From Psychrobacter sp. JCM 18900 (lineage in GTDB: Bacteria; Pseudomonadota; Gammaproteobacteria; Pseudomonadales; Moraxellaceae): a stretch of DNA of 64,000 nt. Positions 45,265 through 52,890 of this stretch are shown one piece after another (position 1 is the stretch's first letter; each line of letters starts with the position of its first letter). The position numbers and the translations under genes are program-made. The stretch covers positions 186,001 to 250,000 of the forward strand of contig NZ_CAJHBL010000002.1 of the NCBI RefSeq assembly GCF_904846625.1, read 5' to 3'. The notes under the pieces were generated by a model. That model was given only the letters and a program-made list of their open reading frames with translations. It ran no database searches and had not been told where the DNA came from.

Positions 45265-46746
45265 TTATACGTTAGCTGTCGAAGGTTTTTCGACACTAGG
45301 TTCATGATCCGTTGGATCAGCGACATCTACAGGCTTACCTTCTGGCATTTTGAGTGTTTTATAGCAGTTATAAGCCATTACAAACATACCCGATACATAT
45401 AAGAAGCCACCAAATGCACGGCCAATATATGGGAAATGCGAGAATTCAACAGTATCAACGAAGCTATATACCAAAGTACCGTCTGGGTTAGTAGCAAGCC
45501 ACATCATGCCTTGGCCAATACCTGAGATCCACATAGACACGATATAGAAGATCGTTCCTGCAGTCGCTAGCCAGAAATGCGTGGTGATTAAGCTGATAGA
45601 GTACATCTTCGGTTTGTTATAAATACGTGGTAACAATACGTATAGCGAACCAATAGTAATCATACCAACCCAGCCAAGTGCGCCTGAGTGTACGTGACCA
45701 ACTGTCCAGTCAGTGTTATGCGATAGCGCATTCACTGTTTTGATAGACATCATTGGGCCTTCGAACGTCGACATCGCGTAGAACGACAATGCAACAATCA
45801 TAAAGCGAATGATCGGATCGGTACGCAGCTTATCCCAACTACCTGATAGCGTTAGTACACCGTTAATCATACCACCCCAAGATGGTGCGAATAGGATGAT
45901 TGAGAAGACCATAGCAAGAGACTGCGTCCAATCAGGAAGCGCTGAATAATGCAAATGGTGACCACCAGCCCACATATATGAAGCAATCAATGCCCAAAAG
46001 TGAACGATAGACAAACGATAAGAATAGATAGGACGGCCAATCTGTACAGGAACGAAATAATACATCATTCCAAGGAAGGCTGCCGTTAAGTAAAAACCTA
46101 CCGCGTTATGCCCGTACCACCACTGCACCATCGCATCAGTTGCACCGCCAAATAGCGAGTAAGATTTGAACGCACTAACAGGAATCGCCATGCTGTTTAC
46201 GATGTGTAGTAGTGCAATCGTAATGATGAAGGCGGCAAAGAACCAGTTAGCCACATAAATATGTGAGGTTTTACGTTTGATGAGTGTACCGAAAAATACG
46301 ATGGCATAAGAAATCCATACCAAGGCAATTAAGATATCGATAGGCCACTCAAGCTCAGCGTATTCTTTACTTGAAGTCAAACCTAGAGGAAGCGTGATGA
46401 CGGCAGCAACAATGACTGCCTGCCAACCCCAAAAGGTGAACCAAGCCAAGTATGGCGCAAATAAGCGCGTTTTACAGGTACGCTGAACGATGTAGTAAGA
46501 CGTTGCGAACAGGGCAGAACCACCGAACGCAAAAATCACCGCATTGGTATGCAGTGGTCTTAAATGACTAAAGGTCAGCCATGGAATGTCAAAGTTGAGT
46601 GCTGGCCATGCTAACTGTGAAGCAATGAACACACCAAGACTCATGCCGACGATGCCCCAAACGACAGCCATGATCGTAAAAAATCTTACGACAGTAATTT
46701 CATACTCACGGTCAACTGGGGCGACTGCTGTGTTTTGTAAACTCAT
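45265..46746 (-). CDS. ccoN: cbb3-type cytochrome c oxidase subunit I
   Basis: 493-aa, about 12 helices, high-affinity O2-reducing core with hemes b and b3 and CuB. His ligands are visible in [37 protein letters not shown] and [25 protein letters not shown] precedes the ATG. First gene of the operon. It supports respiration at low oxygen. Confidence 0.97.
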   Translation of the reverse strand: MSLQNTAVAPVDREYEITVVRFFTIMAVVWGIVGMSLGVFIASQLAWPALNFDIPWLTFSHLRPLHTNAVIFAFGGSALFATSYYIVQRTCKTRLFAPYLAWFTFWGWQAVIVAAVITLPLGLTSSKEYAELEWPIDILIALVWISYAIVFFGTLIKRKTSHIYVANWFFAAFIITIALLHIVNSMAIPVSAFKSYSLFGGATDAMVQWWYGHNAVGFYLTAAFLGMMYYFVPVQIGRPIYSYRLSIVHFWALIASYMWAGGHHLHYSALPDWTQSLAMVFSIILFAPSWGGMINGVLTLSGSWDKLRTDPIIRFMIVALSFYAMSTFEGPMMSIKTVNALSHNTDWTVGHVHSGALGWVGMITIGSLYVLLPRIYNKPKMYSISLITTHFWLATAGTIFYIVSMWISGIGQGMMWLATNPDGTLVYSFVDTVEFSHFPYIGRAFGGFLYVSGMFVMAYNCYKTLKMPEGKPVDVADPTDHEPSVEKPSTANV

Positions 46747-47612
46747 TGGATGATTCCTTTACAGCCCGAATTATCAACAGAATTAACCAACAATCTATGC
46801 TGTCTGCACTATAAATACTCTCAAATTCATATTTATACTGGTGCCAACACATGTTGTTTTTTGACTTACTTAGCGCAATGACATCATTAAATATCGATTC
46901 AGGCCCTTGCTGTCTATCAGTTAATACTAATAAATAGAAATAGGCACTTCATGCACCTTACTCAAGGTCAATCGATAATAGGATTGTTAATAGATCATCA
47001 AGGTAAATAAGAAGACGCGCCGTTTTGAGCATCAAACATCTCATAAGGCTAAATATGTATCTTAATTATTACGAAAAAATCTGTACTAATGAAGATAGAT
47101 ACCCATATCTATAGGGCTATTAAAACGCATTGACCATAGATGTATGCTAGCGGCGGCTGACAAAAAACACGATTATGTAATGTTTGGTTAAAACTCCCGA
47201 CTCTGTTTAAGGGTATTGTAACGCAATCCTAATTAAATATCATCAGAACTATGCGCCAAAATACAAACTCTTTGGTATAAATGTTAGCGAGCAACTTATT
47301 ATTGCTGTGCTACTCCTCTATTTTATACACAATTTTGTCACTATTCTAGATGCTCATCTTGATTGAATAGGGGAGGCGCTCGCTAAACATAAGCGTAGAC
47401 CTGCAAAGAATTTTTGTAACAATAACATTGCTGAGCCGATAAATAGGTTTTACTTCTTATCAAGTCGCCCTTTATAATGAGGCTGAACGTCATTAATGGC
47501 TATGTATTGCATAGGTCTATTGATAGCAATCATTTTAATAATTCTAATAGTTAGGCCAATAGTGCCTCAAGGGATATTGGTCTGACATAATATCAATTAA
47601 GGATAATATAAT
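46747..47612. other. Long intergenic region upstream of ccoN
   Basis: 866 bp between divergent ccoN and the SCP2 gene. No frame with coding character was seen. No convincing FNR/ANR half-site pair and no terminator-like hairpin was found by eye. It is unusually long for this window and may hold promoters or a small RNA. Confidence 0.4.
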
Positions 47613-48002
47613 ATGGCAGTTTTTTTGACAGATGAATGGTTTGAGCAAGTAGAAAAAATGGGCAACGAAGCAGGTGAGTTAAACTTACCGCCAGTACTTG
47701 CCAATATGGTCGTCAACTTAAAAGTGGCTGAAGCTGATAAAACTATCGAAGCCAATTTTGCAAATGGTCTGCTGCATCGCGGCTTAAACGATAATGCAAC
47801 GACGACGCTGCTATTAGATCGCGATATCCTACAGTCTATCATCACTGATTTTGATACCAATCAAATCATGGGTGCATTTATGAGTGGTAAAATCCGTGTT
47901 GAAGGCGATATGTCACAGCTAATGGCAGTACAGACTGCTCGACCAAGTGCAGAGCAAAAAGAGCTATACACTCGCATCAAATCGATGACGACGATGGCTT
48001 AA
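47613..48002 (+). CDS. SCP2 sterol-carrier domain protein
   Basis: 129-aa single SCP2-like domain, a hydrophobic-ligand-binding fold. Supporting residues: the LTDEWFEQV start, FANGLLHRGL, TTLLLDRDILQSII and the characteristic GAFMSGKIRVEGDMSQLMAVQ. Cytosolic lipid or acyl carrier by family; the ligand is unknown. Terminator follows. Confidence 0.85.
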   Translation: MAVFLTDEWFEQVEKMGNEAGELNLPPVLANMVVNLKVAEADKTIEANFANGLLHRGLNDNATTTLLLDRDILQSIITDFDTNQIMGAFMSGKIRVEGDMSQLMAVQTARPSAEQKELYTRIKSMTTMA

Positions 48003-48060
48003 TCGTATATTTATACGAATTTTACGTTACGTTTTTGGTTTGTAAGAATCCATAAGACAC

Positions 48061-48095
48061 AAAAAAGCCCCTAATTCATATTAGGGGCTTTTTTA
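48061..48095 (+). terminator. Terminator after the SCP2 gene
   Basis: AAGCCCCTAA (48065-48074) pairs with TTAGGGGCTT (48081-48090), with A- and T-runs on either side. Confidence 0.9.
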
Positions 48096-48134
48096 TTGCG
48101 CAATCAAATAGGCATAAAAAGTCTCTCAAACAGC

Positions 48135-49109
48135 CTAGCTAGCTTTTGATTGCTGCGTCGCATTTGATTGGTTTTCTTTGTATATTGCTGCTTGCAGCCA
48201 TACGTTTGCTTGGACGTAGTCATGTACTTTGATGCTATTGGTTTCAGCAGTATTAAGCGCACCGATACGCACCACAAAAGGATCTGCATCTTGCTCACGT
48301 AGCGTCACCACGTCAAACAATATGATAGATTTACCATTAAATACGGTTTCTTGCTTGCCAAGCACTTGACCCTGACACCAAGCTTCATCTTCTTGTCCTA
48401 GCGTATCGCCAAACAAGTAAGCGCACATATGGCCTAAGTTGATCTCGACAGGTGCCATTTGCTCTTTAGTTTCAGGCTTCCATTCGCTGATTTGCTCTTG
48501 TAGGTCATCAGGGATTTTTCCGTCATTTGCCGCCACAATATCGTTAAAGGCACGATGATAACGGATAGACTCTTGGTCTTCGACCATGATGACTTCGTTT
48601 TGCTCGCTTAGCTTAATTTCGTGCGCCCAAGCACTAAAGTTCACATAGTAAGAGGTGTCGCGTTGATAGAGATGGCGATTAGTCGTATAGAGTTGATCAA
48701 ACGCATAAATAATGCTGCCATCAGCAGTACGTAAGCGCAACACGGCATCGTGTGAGTTGTCATTAGCGATGACACGCTCAATTTTGCAGTTCAATCCGTA
48801 AGGGCTATCGACACAAGGATAGGCGTTGATGAAGCATTCTGGCTTACCATCTTTCATCGCGAGCACTTGATTAATATGACAAGGCTGATCTTCTGATAGA
48901 AGCAGGCAGCTGTCTTTTGCACTGACGTTGTTGTTCAGGCCTTTAGGCATCGCCGCGACTTCGATCATTTTTTGTAGCCATTCAGGCACATCATGACTCA
49001 TATCATCGGTCAGAATACGCCAGTGATCGGCGTGACCTGCAGACTGCTCATCGGTCAACGTGATCTTGGTGGGAGATTGAATGTTTTTGTATTGATAATT
49101 TATGGTCAT
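48135..49109 (-). CDS. Uncharacterised 324-aa protein
   Basis: I do not recognise this family. Cytosolic-looking: no signal peptide or helices. Visible parts are an N-terminal region with WLQKMIEVAAMP, a middle part with several Cys (C76-type DSCLLL, QPCHINQ, YPCVDSP, NCKIERV) and regular beta-strand alternation (DAVLRLRTADGSIIYAFDQLY). The last ~90 residues look OB-like (GKSIILFDVVTL, FVVRIGALNT, DYVQANVWLQAAIY). The longer TTG start at 49121 is possible; ATG 49109 is taken with GAG 9 nt upstream. Single gene. Confidence 0.65.
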   Translation of the reverse strand: MTINYQYKNIQSPTKITLTDEQSAGHADHWRILTDDMSHDVPEWLQKMIEVAAMPKGLNNNVSAKDSCLLLSEDQPCHINQVLAMKDGKPECFINAYPCVDSPYGLNCKIERVIANDNSHDAVLRLRTADGSIIYAFDQLYTTNRHLYQRDTSYYVNFSAWAHEIKLSEQNEVIMVEDQESIRYHRAFNDIVAANDGKIPDDLQEQISEWKPETKEQMAPVEINLGHMCAYLFGDTLGQEDEAWCQGQVLGKQETVFNGKSIILFDVVTLREQDADPFVVRIGALNTAETNSIKVHDYVQANVWLQAAIYKENQSNATQQSKAS

Positions 49110-49553
49110 GAAAATACTCAAAATTAAGTCAGCGTGAGGTTTGTATCTAATACTGTGTTTGCTTGTGTACCATCCAACATTTTAAATGATTGGTTTATGA
49201 TGGTCAGCGATATTATCAGTAAATAGTGAGTAAACCTCAATGAGGGGTTAATGACAATTGTCTTTAGCATATAATATATAGGTATTGGTACAGCTAATAG
49301 CAAGCCCCCTATAAAAAATAATAACAAAACCCAGTTTTTTGGTAAAAAATACTCTCAGTTGTTGCTAATGACTGGCACATATCAGCTAGTTTGTGTCAAA
49401 CTAGCTCCCTTTTGACAGCTGTTATTGGCTCGTCTGACACCCTGTTTTTGTGTTTGATTTATATGTGAGTAGTAGCAACTGTATGATGCATTTACTACTG
49501 CTCGTTATGCAACCTATATAAAGTCGCACGTAGATAAGATAAAGAGTTTGAAT
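49110..49553. other. Intergenic region upstream of the lol genes
   Basis: 444 bp divergent region. A minus frame at 49124-49327 starts with TTG and lacks a ribosome site, so it is not called. It contains a perfect inverted repeat at 49384-49406. Confidence 0.4.
49384..49406. repeat. Perfect 10-bp inverted repeat with 3-bp centre
   Basis: AGCTAGTTTG (49384-49393), TGT, then CAAACTAGCT (49397-49406). It could be an operator for a dimeric regulator or a hairpin; only a short CCCTTTT follows, so it is a poor terminator. It lies about 150 bp before the Lol permease gene. Confidence 0.55.
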
Positions 49554-50789
49554 ATGTTTCGTCCTTTAGCGTTATTTATCGGCTTACGATATACCCGAGC
49601 AGAACGTAGTAATGGCTTTATCTCCTTTATATCACTCATCTCGATGATTGGTCTGACGCTTGGGGTTGCCGTATTGATTACGGTGCTATCAGTGATGAAC
49701 GGCTTTGACCGTGAACTGAAAACCCGTATTCTGGGAATGGTACCGCAGGCTACTGTGGTCTCATCAGAAATTATTGGCGACTGGGAACAGCTAGCTGATC
49801 AGATCAAAGAAGACCCAGAAGTGGCAGCTGTGGCACCATTCATTCAACTGCAAGGAATGCTGACATCAAATGGTCAGGTCGCAGGTATCATGGTGACAGG
49901 CGTCGAGCCTGAATACGAGAAAAACGTCTCCATCATCAATGAGCACATGATTGAAGGTAGTATTGACACCCTGAAAAGTGGTGACTTCAGTATTGTGTTG
50001 GGCGAGGAGATGGTGCAGTCTTTGGGTCTGCAAATAGGGGATAAGGTGACGCTGGTATTGCCAGAAGCGTCACCATCACCAGCAGGCGTGATACCGCGAT
50101 TTAAGCGATTTACTCTGACAGGCATCTTTACGATCAGCCCAGAAGTAGACAGTCTCATGGCGTTTATCCCGATGGGAGATGCGGCAAAGTTACTGCGTCT
50201 GCCAGAAGGCGCACAGGGCGTACGCATGAAGCTTAACGATATCTTTACTGCGCCGATAGCTGCGGAAAAAGCGGCTGCTATCGCACCTGAAAAGCTATAT
50301 CCAAATGACTGGACACAGACTCATGGCAATCTATTTGGGGCAATTCAAATGGAAAAAGCCATGGTCGGCCTATTACTATTTTTGATTATCTTAGTTGCTG
50401 CTTTTAACATTGTCTCAAGTTTGGTCATGCTAGTGACCGATAAAAAAGCAGATATCGCAATCTTAAAAACCTTTGGTGCGTCTCCTCGCTTGATTACGCA
50501 AGTCTTTATGGTCCAAGGTGTGGTCATCGGGGTTATCGGTACTATCGCTGGCACGATACTGGGTGTGATATTTGCGCTTACGGTCAGCGATATTTTAGGC
50601 TTTATTAACCAAGCCTTTGGTCTGAACCTATTTGATGCGTATTTTGTCAATTACTTGCCATCGCAGTTGCGTTTGTTAGATGTGGTATTAATTACAGGTG
50701 CATCGTTTGTACTGAGCTTTTTGGCAACGATTTATCCAGCGCGCCGAGCGGCTAAGATTCAGCCTGCTCAAACGTTACGCTATGAGTAA
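49554..50789 (+). CDS. Lipoprotein-releasing ABC transporter permease (LolC/E/F family)
   Basis: 411-aa MacB/FtsX-like permease. N-terminal signature LFIGLRYTRAERSNGFISFISLISMIGL with helix 1 (about 20-45), a periplasmic domain (45-270), and three C-terminal helices (about 270-300, 320-350, 375-400) ending YPARRAAKIQPAQTLRYE. It extracts lipoproteins from the inner membrane for LolA. Only one permease gene accompanies lolD, so a LolF-type homodimer is possible. ATG 49554 has AAGAG 7 nt before it; TTG 49548 is less likely. Confidence 0.88.
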   Translation: MFRPLALFIGLRYTRAERSNGFISFISLISMIGLTLGVAVLITVLSVMNGFDRELKTRILGMVPQATVVSSEIIGDWEQLADQIKEDPEVAAVAPFIQLQGMLTSNGQVAGIMVTGVEPEYEKNVSIINEHMIEGSIDTLKSGDFSIVLGEEMVQSLGLQIGDKVTLVLPEASPSPAGVIPRFKRFTLTGIFTISPEVDSLMAFIPMGDAAKLLRLPEGAQGVRMKLNDIFTAPIAAEKAAAIAPEKLYPNDWTQTHGNLFGAIQMEKAMVGLLLFLIILVAAFNIVSSLVMLVTDKKADIAILKTFGASPRLITQVFMVQGVVIGVIGTIAGTILGVIFALTVSDILGFINQAFGLNLFDAYFVNYLPSQLRLLDVVLITGASFVLSFLATIYPARRAAKIQPAQTLRYE

Positions 50790-50846
50790 TCGCAAACGCC
50801 TAAATGTTGAAATAAATACCGAAATAAATAAAATAAAGGAAGCGCT

Positions 50847-51527
50847 ATGTCTGCCATTTTAGAAGCGACCAATATCAATAAGATATATGATGAAGGCGCG
50901 GTCAGTACACAAGTATTGACTGGTCTTGATCTGACTGTTCATGCGGGTGAGCGCATCGCTATCGTTGGAACCAGTGGTTCAGGTAAAAGTACGTTGCTAC
51001 ATTTGCTTGGTGGTCTAGATACGCCAACCAGTGGTGAGGTTTGGTTGCATGGTCAGCTATTAAATAGCATGAATGAAACTGAGCGCGGGGCAATGCGTAA
51101 CAAGCATTTGGGTTTTATTTATCAGTTTCACCACCTGTTGGCAGAGTTTACAGCAATCGAAAACGTAGCTATGCCGTTGCTTATGCGTCCAGAAGTATCA
51201 ACGACTGATGCTCGTAAGCAAGCGGTTGAGATTCTAGAAAATGTCGGTCTTGAGCATCGTTTGATGCATAGACCAGGTGAGCTATCAGGTGGCGAGCGTC
51301 AACGTGTGGCAATTGCACGCGCGCTAGTGACTAAGCCATCGCTTATTTTGGCGGACGAGCCAACAGGTAACTTGGACTATGACAATGCACAAAGCGTCTT
51401 TGGCCTGTTGTCAGAGCTACAAAGCACTATGCAAACGGCGCTACTTATGGTGACGCATGATCGCAATTTGGCGGCGCTTGCTGACCGTCAGTTGTTGCTA
51501 CGCAATGGGCATTGGGAACAGTATTAA
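50847..51527 (+). CDS. lolD: Lipoprotein-releasing ABC transporter ATPase
   Basis: 226-aa ATP-binding subunit. Walker [10 protein letters not shown] (41-49), signature LSGGERQR, Walker [14 protein letters not shown]-loop VTHD; family-typical [22 protein letters not shown] identifies LolD. It follows the permease by 57 bp with AAGGAAG before the ATG. Powers lipoprotein release at the inner membrane. Confidence 0.95.
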   Translation: MSAILEATNINKIYDEGAVSTQVLTGLDLTVHAGERIAIVGTSGSGKSTLLHLLGGLDTPTSGEVWLHGQLLNSMNETERGAMRNKHLGFIYQFHHLLAEFTAIENVAMPLLMRPEVSTTDARKQAVEILENVGLEHRLMHRPGELSGGERQRVAIARALVTKPSLILADEPTGNLDYDNAQSVFGLLSELQSTMQTALLMVTHDRNLAALADRQLLLRNGHWEQY

Positions 51528-51705
51528 TAATTTTTTATATTATGTTGAAAAACTGACCGAAACGCCATCTATTGGCGTCTGTCATAGATGTGATGGCTAT
51601 TATATTGAAAAGTTATTGTTGTATTACTAAGAAAACATATCATAGAAACTAGCGATTAAGCGGTTGTGAGCCAGCCGCCTTATCTATTTTATAAGGATGC
51701 GTAAA

Positions 51706-52011
51706 ATGCGTGAAGATGATAATCCAATTGCGGCTTTTGGCAGTGCGGAAGAGGGTGATGAGCCGTTAAAGCCTTACATCGATCCAACTTTGTTTGAAGC
51801 GCTCGATAGACAGGCACAAACTGAGCTACTGACCCCTGTGTTTGATGCTATCACTTTGGCTGGGGTTGATTATGACCTAAAAGTCCAAGATAGCGCGACA
51901 GGTAAGCGTTATACGCTCTGTAAAAATGATGAAGTCATTGAGATCGTACCGATGGATAGTAATTTCACTGACAAAGTTTTGAATGCTATAGAGAACAGTA
52001 AAGAAGAATAA
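51706..52011 (+). CDS. Small acidic cytosolic protein, function unknown
   Basis: 101-aa acidic protein (many Asp/Glu). No signal peptide or helices. AAGGA lies 8 nt before ATG 51706, so the in-frame ATG at 51697 (inside the ribosome site) is rejected. Predicted alpha-beta with IDPTLFEALDRQAQ helix and YDLKVQDSATGKRYTLCKND strands. I do not recognise a family. It lies 178 bp after lolD. Confidence 0.7.
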   Translation: MREDDNPIAAFGSAEEGDEPLKPYIDPTLFEALDRQAQTELLTPVFDAITLAGVDYDLKVQDSATGKRYTLCKNDEVIEIVPMDSNFTDKVLNAIENSKEE

Positions 52012-52069
52012 GCTGTGTTAGTTTAGCTAGGGCGTAAGCGTTATAGCCGTGTAATAAAGATAGATTGCC

Positions 52070-52663
52070 TTATAATTTGTCAGATTCATCAGAAGGTTTT
52101 TGCTGACGTTTCTGCCAGCTCGCCACGGTCTTATAACGCCAAATGGCCTTAAATGCCAAACCGCAAATAAGACTGGTGACTACGGCTAAAATCGTTAGCC
52201 CGATACAAAATGCAGCAAGTGATACTGTACCGCGATAAGTAATGAACGGATTGGCACCGTTTGATAATGCCCATAAGCTAAAATCAGCAATCATTCTACC
52301 GATGAATCGCAAGCTAATCACAGGTGCATCAATAATTTTTGCGCCGATATAGTATCCAGCATAAAATATTGGCAAGCTAGTGACTGGGTTGGTAATCCAT
52401 GTTAAACCAAGCGCCATAGGGACATTGGCACGAAAAATAAGCGAGCCAATAAGTGCCAGTAACATCTGTCCTGGCAGCGGAAAAAATGCACTTAGTACAC
52501 CGATATAGACGGCCTTATTTAGGCTGTGTCGATTGAAATGCCATAGCCTTGGATCAGCCAAGTGCGGTGCAAACAGCTTTAAAGTGCGACTTTCTAAGAT
52601 TTTCTCTGGTGTAGGAAGTAGGTCTTTTAGACGTTTTTGGGGCACAGGATTGCCTTTAATCAT
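52070..52663 (-). CDS. DUF2062 membrane protein
   Basis: 197-aa inner-membrane protein of unknown function. DUF2062 hallmarks: LWHFNRHSLNKAVYIGVLSAFFPLPGQ before helix 1, FRANVPMALGLTWITNPVT between helices, and three or four hydrophobic segments. Ends with a polar tail. Convergent with the small acidic gene. Confidence 0.87.
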   Translation of the reverse strand: MIKGNPVPQKRLKDLLPTPEKILESRTLKLFAPHLADPRLWHFNRHSLNKAVYIGVLSAFFPLPGQMLLALIGSLIFRANVPMALGLTWITNPVTSLPIFYAGYYIGAKIIDAPVISLRFIGRMIADFSLWALSNGANPFITYRGTVSLAAFCIGLTILAVVTSLICGLAFKAIWRYKTVASWQKRQQKPSDESDKL

Positions 52664-52890
52664 TAACTACAGTCTACTCAATGGTATTGAGAAGCTGGTA
52701 TAAAGTAATATATGGTGAGTAGGATAAAGGTTAGAACACACAGAATGGTGGTGTCAGATAGTTACCACCTAATACGTTGCCTCAGTATAGGGTAATATAA
52801 ATATAAATGCTATTGCATCGCGTACCATTTGCTATAGTAAGTAACCATATTTGGCCGAATAATATCTAAGTCATCAAGCAAGGAGTGCTG

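Noticed and set aside
46747-47612. FNR/ANR box for the cbb3 operon
   Set aside because: TTGA and TCAA pieces occur (e.g. near 47024-47034), but none with the correct 14-bp TTGAT-N4-ATCAA layout.
49124-49327. 67-aa hydrophobic frame on minus just upstream of the 324-aa gene
   Set aside because: TTG start, no ribosome site, low-complexity hydrophobic translation in an AT-rich intergenic region.
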